7,383 nucleotides of DNA from Christensenellaceae bacterium (GTDB lineage Bacteria; Bacillota; Clostridia; Christensenellales; Aristaeellaceae): assembly GCA_017881705.1 (NCBI GenBank), contig JADGQP010000053.1, forward strand, positions 1 to 7,383, in the 5' to 3' direction. The first letter of the stretch is position 1. Every line of letters starts with the position of its first letter. This document shows, in pieces, positions 1 to 6,096 of this stretch. The notes beneath the pieces were generated by a model, which worked only from the letters and a program-made list of their open reading frames with translations, was not told the DNA's origin and made no database searches. Position numbers and translations under genes: made by a program.

Positions 1-60
1 CTCCCCGTGCCCGAAGCGGATACCCAGCCGGACAGCGGCGAGCGTACCCGCCATGCCTGA
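1..60 (+). pseudogene. C-terminal tail of a second, diverged CNNM/CorC-type gene (partial, window edge)
   Basis: Reading plus-strand frame 1 from base 1 gives LPVPEADTQPDSGERTRHA and then TGA at 58-60. The C-terminus of the CNNM protein encoded on the minus strand further right is LPPAETDAHTDAREK. The two tails share L, P, E, D, D and E at matching positions, and in both cases the stop codon overlaps the ATG of a HAD-type reading frame. The tail alone is too short to prove homology. Its position directly in front of a second HAD-like start, in the same order and with a similar overlap, makes it persuasive. Only the last 19 codons are visible, so whether the rest of this copy is intact is unknown. 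Confidence 0.45.
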
Positions 61-320
61 TCGGCTTGGCCGGGATTTTAATGGTACCCGGTACGACACA
101 TACACCTAATTGACGAAGGCTCTCACGGAGACGCTCGACGATTTCTGTTATTCAGCGGGCAATCGGAAATCTGCCGGCCGATGAAGATCACCTTGTATTC
201 GGCTGTCTACGTTTTCGCTAAACGTTTCCACTTCCGGACGGACGCATCCATGGCGCATGTCACTCGTCGAGATACCTGTACTCTTTACACGTATGAACGA
301 ATAAATCAAAAGCCCGGCAT
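54..320 (+). pseudogene. Degenerate N-terminal copy of a HAD-family hydrolase, facing the minus-strand copy
   Basis: From the ATG at 54 the plus strand reads DFNGTRYDTYT, then a TAA stop (111-113), then LTKALTETLDDF, parallel to DFDGTLYDTYPQIAAALAAAVRDL of the minus-strand HAD gene. A shift of frame near 176-181 then gives MKITLYSAVYVFAKRF, which parallels VKVTVYHAALTYSARF at the same spacing. I count 12 of 29 and 10 of 32 identical residues in the two segments. Many codon differences are synonymous (GGC/GGT, ACG/ACC, TAT/TAC), which indicates natural divergence, not random resemblance. Defects are the stop in place of Gln20, the frameshift, and Asn in place of the second Asp of the DxD motif, normally the general acid/base. 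Similarity fades near 270, and beyond about 308 the strand is simply the antisense of the other copy. It could be a decayed duplicate or a homologous locus from another genome joined at a contig end. Confidence 0.55.
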
Positions 321-569
321 CGGCGGAAAATCGCGCTGCACTTCGTGGCGGCGGCGAAACGCGGCCAGGAGCGCTTCGACGGACAGGCCAAAACGCGCCG
401 AATAGGTAAGCGCCGCGTGGTAAACGGTCACTTTAACGAGCGCGTAGGCTTCTTTTTCATCAGCTTGAAAGCCCAGATCACGTACCGCCGCAGCCAACGC
501 AGCCGCGATTTGCGGATAGGTGTCGTACAGCGTGCCGTCAAAATCCCAGATTAAGCGCGTTTTCGTCAT
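306..569 (-). CDS. Truncated HAD-superfamily hydrolase (N-terminal 87 residues)
   Basis: The protein starts MTKTRLIWDFDGTLYDTYP. The motif I aspartates are Asp9 (nucleophile) and Asp11 (general acid/base) of DxDGT, as in phosphatases of the HAD subfamily I. The rest of the visible chain is helical and fits the start of the alpha-helical cap. Family members are usually around 200-220 residues. Here the frame ends in TGA right after PPMPGF, a point where normal members continue (P-G-hydrophobic) into the core domain. Motifs II (Ser/Thr), III (Lys) and IV (acidic pair) are therefore absent and the product cannot be a working phosphatase as it stands. Its ATG overlaps the stop of the CNNM gene (ATGA, 4 bases), so it was the downstream gene of that operon. 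The truncation lies at the centre of the inverted repeat, so it may be a rearrangement or an assembly join, not a natural short gene. Confidence 0.75.
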   Translation of the reverse strand: MTKTRLIWDFDGTLYDTYPQIAAALAAAVRDLGFQADEKEAYALVKVTVYHAALTYSARFGLSVEALLAAFRRRHEVQRDFPPMPGF

Positions 570-1921
570 TTTTCGCGCGCATCGGTGTGCGCATCGGTTT
601 CGGCAGGGGGTAAAATTTTGCTGACCAGCGCCGTTTCCACGCGATGTTCATTGATCTTCTCCACTTGAATATGCAGGCCGTTCACATCGGCCGCAGGGGT
701 GGAACCATCTTCTGGAATGGTGGAGAAACAACTGAACACCATGCCGCCCAGCGTGTCGTATTCCTCGTCCAGCGGCAGCTCGATATCCAGCGTTTCAGCC
801 AGCGTGTCCAAATCCACGGTGCCTTCACAGCGCCACAGGTTTTCCCCAAGCTGTATAATTTCGCTTTCCTCGGCAGGGTCGAACTCGTCGTAAATATTGC
901 CCACAATCTCTTCCAGCAGATCCTCCATGGTGACGATGCCGCTCATGCCGCCGTACTCGTCCACCACGATCGCCATGTGCACCTTACGCTTTTGCATATC
1001 GCGAAAAAGCGTATCCGCCTGCACAGTTTCCGGCACCAGATAAGCGGGACGAAGCAGCTCCCGCATGGGTTTGGGAGGATCGCACTGCGCGTTAAGCAGA
1101 AAATCGCGGGTGTTCAGCACGCCCACAATATCGTCCACATCCTCGTCGTACACGGGGAAACGGCTTAGTCCGCTTTCCTGAATGGTCGAAAGCACATCTT
1201 CAAAGGGATCGTCCACCTGAATGGTCACCACATCCATACGATGGATCATGACCGATTCGGCTGTGGAATTGTTAAATTCAAAGATGTTTTCGATCATGGT
1301 GCGCTCATCCTGTTGGATGGTGCCGCTTTCTCCGCCGATATCCACCATCATGCGGATTTCTTCCTCGGTCACCTGCCCGTCCGTGTTGTTGGAATGAACG
1401 TGAAACAACCGCAGCATCGCGTTGGTGCTGGCGGAAAGGAGCCATACGATGGGTTTAAAGATTTTTTGCACCACGATGATTACGCCGCTGGTGAAACGCG
1501 CGACTTTTTCGGGGTTTTGCATGGCGATACGCTTTGGCGTCAGTTCGCCCAGCACCAGCGTGAAATAACTGAGAACCAGAGTGATGAAGATAAGGCTGAG
1601 GGTATTGAGCGTATCCAGAGAGAAGAACGTCCATCCCGCGTGATAAAGCGCCTGCGACAGGCGGGATGCAAAGCTGTTCGCAGCCAGGGCGCTGGCGAGG
1701 AACCCGCTTAAAGTGATACAGACCTGAATGGTGGATAGAAAATCGTTGGGGGATTCCGCAAGTTTAAGCATCACGGCGGCTTTTTTATCGCCATCATCTG
1801 CCATCTTGCGTATTTTATTATCGTTCATGGAAATCACGGCGATTTCCGTTGCGGCAAAAAACGCGTTGATTAGGATAAGAAGAAACTGAATCAGTAATTG
1901 ACCGCCTATCGGGTCATCCAA
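566..1921 (-). CDS. CNNM/CorC (HlyC)-family membrane protein with CBS pair; probable divalent cation transport
   Basis: Residues count from a TTG start at 1921, giving 451 residues. The order is an N-terminal CNNM (DUF21) membrane domain (about 5-175), a CBS pair (about 220-340) and a C-terminal CorC_HlyC domain (about 355-437). The membrane domain has hydrophobic segments near 9-31, 64-84, 100-125 and 143-165 and the motif GELTPK (125-130). The second CBS module contains the family hallmark DEYGGMSGIVTMEDLLEEIVG (321-341). Relatives in bacteria are linked to magnesium or cobalt export or homeostasis; older databases call them hemolysins. CBS domains usually bind adenine nucleotides. I chose TTG because AAGGAGGG (1928-1935) lies six bases upstream of it. 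The ATG at 1969 has no such site and would add 16 non-hydrophobic residues. The gene has its own promoter upstream and overlaps the HAD fragment downstream. The cation and the direction of transport cannot be read from the sequence. Confidence 0.93.
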   Translation of the reverse strand: MDDPIGGQLLIQFLLILINAFFAATEIAVISMNDNKIRKMADDGDKKAAVMLKLAESPNDFLSTIQVCITLSGFLASALAANSFASRLSQALYHAGWTFFSLDTLNTLSLIFITLVLSYFTLVLGELTPKRIAMQNPEKVARFTSGVIIVVQKIFKPIVWLLSASTNAMLRLFHVHSNNTDGQVTEEEIRMMVDIGGESGTIQQDERTMIENIFEFNNSTAESVMIHRMDVVTIQVDDPFEDVLSTIQESGLSRFPVYDEDVDDIVGVLNTRDFLLNAQCDPPKPMRELLRPAYLVPETVQADTLFRDMQKRKVHMAIVVDEYGGMSGIVTMEDLLEEIVGNIYDEFDPAEESEIIQLGENLWRCEGTVDLDTLAETLDIELPLDEEYDTLGGMVFSCFSTIPEDGSTPAADVNGLHIQVEKINEHRVETALVSKILPPAETDAHTDAREK

Positions 1922-1927
1922 AAAAAA

Positions 1928-1935
1928 CCCTCCTT
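1928..1935 (-). promoter_or_regulatory. Ribosome binding site deciding the TTG start of the CNNM-family gene
   Basis: On the minus strand AAGGAGGG is followed by six T residues and then TTG. This near-perfect Shine-Dalgarno at ideal spacing argues for the TTG at 1919-1921 over the longer ATG reading. A tract of eight T residues (1920-1927) spans the spacer and the first two bases of the start codon. Confidence 0.8.
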
Positions 1936-1974
1936 GTATGAAGCACCACCGGCAAACACCTGCCGACATCGTAA

Positions 1975-1983
1975 ATTATAACA
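1975..1983 (-). promoter_or_regulatory. Extended -10 promoter of the CNNM-HAD operon
   Basis: The minus strand reads TGTTATAAT, a perfect -10 hexamer (TATAAT, 1975-1980) with the TGn extension. The best -35 candidate, GTGCAA 17 bases upstream, matches the consensus at only three positions, which is usual for extended -10 promoters. Transcription would start near 1968 and give a leader of about 47 bases, with a small CGGCA/TGCCG hairpin before the ribosome binding site. Confidence 0.6.
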
Positions 1984-2108
1984 TATCGCCAAACGTTTTG
2001 CACATATTTCACCCAAGTTTTTAGAAGCACACGCGTGTAGCGCAACCGCCAGCCATGCGCGCGGCTTATAACGGCCACGAAACCGCCTAAACCCAGCCGG
2101 GAGACGAT

Positions 2109-2139
2109 AAACGGCGCAACCGCAAGGGTTACGCCGTTT
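2109..2139 (-). terminator. Hairpin downstream of phoR, probable terminator of the pho operon
   Basis: An eight-base arm AAACGGCG pairs with CGCCGTTT, with one mismatch, then AACC pairs with GGTT around a five-base loop. The hairpin begins 13 bases after the phoR stop. On the minus strand the following T tract is short (TTTAT), so termination may be inefficient or factor-assisted. On the plus strand a run of seven T follows after a gap of several bases, but no plus-strand gene needs it. Confidence 0.5.
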
Positions 2140-2152
2140 TGATGGCTTTTTT

Positions 2153-3808
2153 TCAGGCGTTTTCCTTCTGTTCCGGAAACAGCAACGTTATCGTGGTGCC
2201 GTGATCCGGCTTGCTTTCCAGCGAGATCTCTGCGCCGTGCAGCTGTGCGCCGTGTTTTACAATGCTTAAACCCAGCCCTGTGCCTCCGGTGTCTTTGCTG
2301 CGGCTTTTGTCCACACGGTAGAAACGCTCGAACACGTGAGGCTGATGTTCCTCAGGGATGCCCACGCCGGTATCCTTGATGGTGAACCGGGGCCGCCGGT
2401 TCTCCATCCCGACGGTCAAGAGCACGCTGCCGTTGGGTTTGTTGTATTTAATGGCGTTGTCGATCAGGTTGGCCAGCATTTCCTCCAGCAGGGTCCGGTC
2501 GCCCAGCACCACGGCGCTTTCGCCTTTAACCGTTACGGTAACATGTTGTTTCTGGGCGGCGTCGCTTAACTTGGACACACAGGACTGTGAAAGAAGCAAC
2601 AGATCGATCGGCTGCTTTTCTCCCACCGCGCCCTCATCCAGTTTGGAAAGTCGAATGATATCCTCAATCAGCGAAAGCATCCGTTTGCTTTCATGGTGTA
2701 TTTTTCCGGCCAGCTCCGCGGTATCCTCCGGCTTGGCCAGCCCCGTGGCTAACAGCTCGGCATAACCGCTGATGGTGGTCAGCGGTGTGCGCAGCTCGTG
2801 GCTTACGTTGGCACTGAACTGCCGGCGATTCTGCTCGGCCATGCGTTCGTCGGTAACGTCCTGCATCAGCATCACCAGCCCCAAATCTTCGCCCGCGAGG
2901 CTCACGGATATGCGGTAGACTCGGCCGTTGGCGCATAATTCGCCCACGCCGTCGTTTTCTCTTAACAGTCGCATCAGCGTTTCGTGGCGATTGATCTCAG
3001 GCAGGGTTTTACCAACGAGGTCGCCCTCGCCCTCTGCGCCCAAAATACGCCTGGCCGCCGGGTTGACGGCTAAAATATGGTGGTGCTCGTCCAGCACGAC
3101 CAGGCCTTCCCTGAGCCCGCTTAAAATGGCGTTGAGTTCCGCCTGCTGGCGCTGCAGCCGGTTCATCTGTGAGTTGATACGGCGGTTTTGCGCATCCATC
3201 CTGCGCATCATGGGCGCCAGTTCTTCGTATATATCGCTTTGCAGGGGTGCGTCGAGGTTAACGGTGTTAAGGGGCCGAATCAGCGCTTTTGTCAGCGGCC
3301 GCGCCAACTGGAAAGCCAGCACCGCGCTGACTACCAGCCCCAGTAACAGCCAACCGATAATTCCCTGCAGCATGGCAAGAACGTTCTTCTGCGTCCCGGC
3401 GACGCGAAGAACCTCTCCGTTTTGAAGCCTACGGGCGTAATACACGCTGGTTTCGCCCAGCGTCGCGCTGCTGCGGCTGGCCCAACCAGAGCCGTTTTTC
3501 ACCGCGTCGATGAATTCACTGCGGTCGGCGTGGTTTTCCATTTGTGCCGCGTCCACCTGGCTGTCGTAGAGCACAGTGCCGTCAACGCCTATGAGCGTAA
3601 CCCGCTCGACGTAGACGCCGCTTCGCAGGAACGCCGCCTGATCCGGCTGCGCGTTTGCCAGCGATGCCAGGGATTGCGATTCCTGGGCCAGCTCGTCGCG
3701 CAGTTGTTGGTTCAGGAAAACGTACATGCCGCCGGTGAACAGGACGCATAGCAACAGTGATATCGCAACTGAGAACCCGACCAGGCTCCAAAACACTTTT
3801 TTACGCAT
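2153..3808 (-). CDS. phoR: PhoR-type sensor histidine kinase of the phosphate two-component system
   Basis: The protein has 551 residues. An N-terminal membrane anchor (about 8-32) leads into an extracytoplasmic region (about 33-145), a second membrane helix (about 147-167) and a HAMP linker. A PAS domain follows (about 224-320, with GLVVLDEHHHILAVNPAARRIL). The H-box FSANVSHELRTPL has the phospho-acceptor His337. ATP-binding motifs are the N-box with Asn447 and Asn451, the G1 box DTGVG (479-483), the F-box FERFYR and the G2 box GGTGLGL (508-514). All catalytic motifs are intact. Such kinases phosphorylate the PhoB/PhoP regulator when phosphate is scarce and are held in check by PhoU and the Pst importer. 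The start overlaps the regulator gene by 8 bases, with GGAGG six bases upstream inside that gene, so the two proteins are translationally coupled. The name PhoR rests on the pstB-phoU neighbours; by domains alone it resembles other PhoR/WalK-like kinases. Confidence 0.92.
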   Translation of the reverse strand: MRKKVFWSLVGFSVAISLLLCVLFTGGMYVFLNQQLRDELAQESQSLASLANAQPDQAAFLRSGVYVERVTLIGVDGTVLYDSQVDAAQMENHADRSEFIDAVKNGSGWASRSSATLGETSVYYARRLQNGEVLRVAGTQKNVLAMLQGIIGWLLLGLVVSAVLAFQLARPLTKALIRPLNTVNLDAPLQSDIYEELAPMMRRMDAQNRRINSQMNRLQRQQAELNAILSGLREGLVVLDEHHHILAVNPAARRILGAEGEGDLVGKTLPEINRHETLMRLLRENDGVGELCANGRVYRISVSLAGEDLGLVMLMQDVTDERMAEQNRRQFSANVSHELRTPLTTISGYAELLATGLAKPEDTAELAGKIHHESKRMLSLIEDIIRLSKLDEGAVGEKQPIDLLLLSQSCVSKLSDAAQKQHVTVTVKGESAVVLGDRTLLEEMLANLIDNAIKYNKPNGSVLLTVGMENRRPRFTIKDTGVGIPEEHQPHVFERFYRVDKSRSKDTGGTGLGLSIVKHGAQLHGAEISLESKPDHGTTITLLFPEQKENA

Positions 3809-4478
3809 ACGATTCCTCCAGCTTGTAGCCCACGCCCCGAACCGTATGGATTAAATCGCCGCAGGGGCCTAACTTCTGCCGCAGGGAACGGATGTGAACA
3901 TCCACCGTGCGGGTGTCGCCCGCGAAACCGAGCCCCCATACGTCATCTAAAAGAACCTCGCGCGTAACGGCTTTGCCCGTGTGCGCCATGAGGAAGGATA
4001 ACAGCTCAAACTCCATGTGCGTCAGCGTCACATTCTCCTGCGCGCAGATCACCAGGTGTCTTTCGCGGTCCAACGTAAGGGAACCGACCGTGAGCACCTG
4101 AGGCGGCTTGGCTTCCTGGCTGCGGCGCAGCAGCGCGCGCACGCGGGCCAGCAGTTCCATAATGCCGAAAGGTTTGGAAAGGTAATCGTCCGCGCCTGCG
4201 TCCAGCCCGCGCACCTTATCCATTTCAGCACCCTTGGCGGTTACCAGGATAACGGGAAGGCGCTTGGTACGGGGGTCGCGTCTTAGACCCTGCAAAAGGG
4301 TAACGCCATCCTCTCCAGGCAGCATCACGTCCAGCAAGACAAGCGAAGGCGTTGTTTTTTCCAGGGCTGCCCGAAAGACGGCCGTGGTGGGAAACCCCTC
4401 GGCCTCAAAGCCAGCCTGTCTTAGCGCGTACAGTTCCAGTTCGCGCACGCCGTCGTCGTCTTCCACAACGTGAATCAT
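3801..4478 (-). CDS. phoB: PhoB/PhoP-type response regulator (OmpR family)
   Basis: The protein has 225 residues. The receiver domain (1-~118) shows the acidic pair Asp7/Asp8, phospho-acceptor Asp50 in LLDVMLPGEDG, Thr80 and Lys102 in LSKPF, all the residues needed for phosphorylation. A winged-helix DNA-binding domain follows (about 128-221), with the recognition region DTRTVDVHIRSLRQKLG and the C-terminal wing HTVRGVGYKL. In this family phosphorylation promotes dimerisation, and the dimer binds direct repeats with an 11-base period, which is the pattern seen upstream of pstB. The ATG overlaps the phoU stop as ATGA, with AAGGAG in the phoU tail about ten bases upstream. It lies between phoU and phoR in one operon, so it is probably autoregulated through the pstB promoter. 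Gram-positive homologues are often named PhoP; phoB is used here by neighbourhood. Confidence 0.92.
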   Translation of the reverse strand: MIHVVEDDDGVRELELYALRQAGFEAEGFPTTAVFRAALEKTTPSLVLLDVMLPGEDGVTLLQGLRRDPRTKRLPVILVTAKGAEMDKVRGLDAGADDYLSKPFGIMELLARVRALLRRSQEAKPPQVLTVGSLTLDRERHLVICAQENVTLTHMEFELLSFLMAHTGKAVTREVLLDDVWGLGFAGDTRTVDVHIRSLRQKLGPCGDLIHTVRGVGYKLEESYA

Positions 4479-5128
4479 TGAAGCACTTCTCCTTTATAGA
4501 TGCCCGTTACGGAATATTCCACCCACTCGGCGATGTTGGTGGCGTGGTCGCCGATGCGCTCAAAGTATTTGGCGATCATCAGTTTATCCAATGCCTCGCT
4601 GCCGCGGGAAGCGTCCGCCTTGAGCAGCTCGATCAGCTCGCGTTTCACATCGCAGAAAAGCTCATCCACCGTGTCGTCGCTGGCGACGACCTCACGGGCC
4701 AGCGTTACGTCCTGGCGCACATACGCGTCGATAGCGCGGTGCACCATATCGATAGCCGCTCGGGACATGGCGCCAAAATGCTCCGGCTGCATCGCCGGCG
4801 GATAGGGCAAAAAGGTGACGATCTCGCTGATATCCGCCGCATGGTCACCGATGCGTTCCATATCAGTAATCATTTTAAGCGCGGAGGATACCACGCGCAG
4901 ATCGTGTGCCACAGGTTGGCGCGTTAAGAGCATTCTAAGGCAGATGCCTTCGATTTCGCGCTCCTTGCGATCCACAACCGAATCGGCCTCGATGATCTCG
5001 CGGGCCTTGACAAGGTCGGTATTTTGCAGCGCGTCGCAGGCGCTTTCGATCGTGGTTTCGATCAACGAGCCCATTTCGATCATTTGGGCGTTGAGGATAT
5101 CCACCTGTTCATCAAAACGGTTTTTCAT
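4475..5128 (-). CDS. phoU: PhoU, phosphate signalling regulator
   Basis: The protein has 217 residues counted from the ATG at 5128 and is predicted all-helical. PhoU family proteins have two three-helix bundles that bind metal clusters. Each half here carries the family motif ERIGDHA, at 91-97 and at 190-196. The length matches the family norm of about 215-240 residues. PhoU acts at the inner face of the membrane between the PstB-containing importer and the PhoR kinase and keeps the Pho response off when phosphate is plentiful. An in-frame TTG lies directly before the ATG. I prefer the ATG because it sits eight bases from GGAGG and overlaps the pstB stop by one base (TGATG). At its 3' end the gene overlaps the response regulator gene by four bases. 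Confidence 0.95.
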   Translation of the reverse strand: MKNRFDEQVDILNAQMIEMGSLIETTIESACDALQNTDLVKAREIIEADSVVDRKEREIEGICLRMLLTRQPVAHDLRVVSSALKMITDMERIGDHAADISEIVTFLPYPPAMQPEHFGAMSRAAIDMVHRAIDAYVRQDVTLAREVVASDDTVDELFCDVKRELIELLKADASRGSEALDKLMIAKYFERIGDHATNIAEWVEYSVTGIYKGEVLQ

Positions 5129-5877
5129 CAACCGAACCTCCCCGTAATATAATCCTCGGTGCGCTTGTCTCTGGGCATGGAAAACAATTTTTCCGTATCG
5201 CCGTATTCCACAACGTCACCCAGTAAAAAGAACGCTGTAGCGTCGCTTACGCGAACTGCCTGCTGCATGTTATGCGTTACCATTACCAGTGTATAATCCT
5301 TTTTCAGCTGTACGGCCAAATCCTCGATTTTTCCGGTGGAAATAGGATCCAGCGCGCTGGTGGGTTCGTCCATCAGCAGCACTTCTGGCTGTACGGCCAG
5401 CGCGCGCGCGATGCAAAGCCGCTGCTGCTGCCCGCCCGAGAGCCCCAGCGCGCTTTTATGAAGGCGGTCTTTCAACTCTTCCCAGATGGCTGCGTCAACC
5501 AGCGACTTTTCCACGATATCGTCCAACATTGCCCTGCGGCGCACGCCGTGCGTGCGCGGGCCGTAGGCTACGTTGTCGTATACGCTCATGGGGAAAGGGT
5601 TGGGCTTTTGAAAAACCATCCCTACGCGCTTGCGAAGCAGGTTCACGTCCAAATCACCGTAAATATCTTCGCCATCGAGGGTCACGCTTCCTGTAATATG
5701 GCAACCGGGAACTAAATCATTCATCCGGTTGAGTGTTTTAAGCAAAGTGGATTTACCGCAGCCGGAAGGGCCGATGAACGCAGTGATGCGGTTTTCCTCA
5801 ATGGAAAGGTTTACGTTCTTCAAGGCTTGAAACTCATCGTAAAACAGGTTCAAGTTGTTGATTTCGATCTTGCTCAT
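5128..5877 (-). CDS. pstB: PstB, ATPase of the phosphate ABC importer
   Basis: The protein has 249 residues, the normal PstB size. Walker A is GPSGCGKST (36-44), the Q-loop is at Gln90 in VFQKPNPFPMSVYDNVAYG (typical of PstB), the ABC signature is LSGGQQQR (146-153), Walker B is VLLMDEP (166-172) and the switch histidine is His202. PstB hydrolyses ATP to drive PstC-PstA to import phosphate delivered by PstS. AAGGAG lies five bases before the ATG. The gene is the first of a pstB-phoU-phoB-phoR operon and is preceded by a candidate PHO box. The usual upstream partners pstS, pstC and pstA are absent from this window; the next gene upstream is the divergent gltB. Either the permease genes lie elsewhere or a rearrangement separated them. 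Confidence 0.96.
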   Translation of the reverse strand: MSKIEINNLNLFYDEFQALKNVNLSIEENRITAFIGPSGCGKSTLLKTLNRMNDLVPGCHITGSVTLDGEDIYGDLDVNLLRKRVGMVFQKPNPFPMSVYDNVAYGPRTHGVRRRAMLDDIVEKSLVDAAIWEELKDRLHKSALGLSGGQQQRLCIARALAVQPEVLLMDEPTSALDPISTGKIEDLAVQLKKDYTLVMVTHNMQQAVRVSDATAFFLLGDVVEYGDTEKLFSMPRDKRTEDYITGRFG

Positions 5878-5913
5878 GTGCGCTCCTTCAAATCGGTCTT
5901 GCAGGCGACTCCC

Positions 5914-5966
5914 AAGCGGAAGCCTGCTGGCGGGAGGCTTGCTTTGCGCCTGGGCCTCTTCGGCGC
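5914..5966 (-). other. Structured leader of the pstB operon (two hairpins)
   Basis: Between the putative start of transcription near 6008 and pstB there is a leader of about 130 bases with no convincing gene. AAGCCT (5920-5925) pairs with AGGCTT (5935-5940) around a nine-base loop, and AAGC (5914-5917) pairs with GCTT (5941-5944) after a two-base bulge. A second stem pairs GCGCC (5946-5950) with GGCGC (5962-5966). No T run follows either hairpin, so a simple intrinsic terminator is unlikely. No known riboswitch was recognised. Confidence 0.35.
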
Positions 5967-6014
5967 TTGCGCTTGCTCACCCGTACAAACCCACCCTTCC
6001 TTTCGTACGTTTCC

Positions 6015-6020
6015 AGCATA
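6015..6020 (-). promoter_or_regulatory. Probable -10 element of the pstB operon promoter
   Basis: The minus strand reads TATGCT, four of six consensus bases, nine bases downstream of the last PHO-box hexamer. Activator-dependent Pho promoters typically have a weak -10 close to this distance after the box and lack a good -35, which fits here. Confidence 0.45.
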
Positions 6021-6029
6021 AGGAAAGCG

Positions 6030-6068
6030 TGTAATGGACGCGTGTTCGGAATGTAAAATCCGTGTAAA
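6030..6068 (-). promoter_or_regulatory. Candidate PHO box of the pstB-phoU-phoB-phoR operon
   Basis: Reading the minus strand, the hexamers TTTACA (6063-6068), TTTACA (6052-6057), AACACG (6041-6046) and ATTACA (6030-6035) start exactly 11 bases apart, separated by five-base spacers. Direct repeats with an 11-base period close to TTAACA/TTTACA are the known binding pattern of PhoP/PhoB dimers. The array sits directly upstream of a weak -10 and of pstB, which is what autoregulation by the operon's own response regulator would require. The third hexamer is degenerate. Confidence 0.7.
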
Positions 6069-6096
6069 ATCATAGACAAAGCCTGAAAAATCGCGT

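Larger units (their letters stand above)
1..613. repeat. Diverged inverted repeat (arms 1-270 and 348-613, spacer about 77 bases)
   Basis: The plus strand of the left arm and the minus strand of the right arm encode the same succession: the CNNM C-terminal tail, an overlapping stop/start, then the first 74 or so residues of a HAD hydrolase. Similarity is clear at protein level but only patchy at base level. The best base match is around GGGATTTT and GTACGACAC in the HAD motif I region. Both HAD copies lose their reading frames at about the same distance into the protein, so the symmetry centre at about 309 coincides with the truncation point. Confidence 0.5.

Noticed and set aside
1..305. Insertion sequence or attachment site at the left end
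   Set aside because: No transposase motif, terminal inverted repeat of insertion-sequence type, or tRNA fragment was seen. The protein-level match to the neighbouring locus explains the stretch better.
181..405. Plus-strand 74-codon frame starting MKITLYSAVYVFAKRF
   Set aside because: Its first 32 or so codons are the second half of the degenerate HAD copy, and the rest is antisense to the minus-strand HAD gene. It is not an independent gene.
644..1168. Plus-strand 174-codon open frame
   Set aside because: It lies wholly antisense to the well-supported CNNM/CorC gene, has no ribosome binding site, and its histidine-rich translation is a shadow of the coding strand.
2109..2152. Plus-strand terminator reading of the hairpin followed by seven T
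   Set aside because: The T run is separated from the stem by several bases, and there is no plus-strand gene upstream for it to end. The phoR assignment is more economical.
5964..5978. Tandem GCGCTT/GCTTGC repeats resembling a small repeat array
   Set aside because: There are only about two short units. This is too few for a CRISPR or variable-number repeat and is readily explained by a GC-rich leader.
5888..6079. Minus-strand 63-codon frame in the pstB leader
   Set aside because: It has no clear ribosome binding site and a very basic, low-complexity end, and it spans the PHO box and the predicted transcription start, so it cannot be translated from that promoter.
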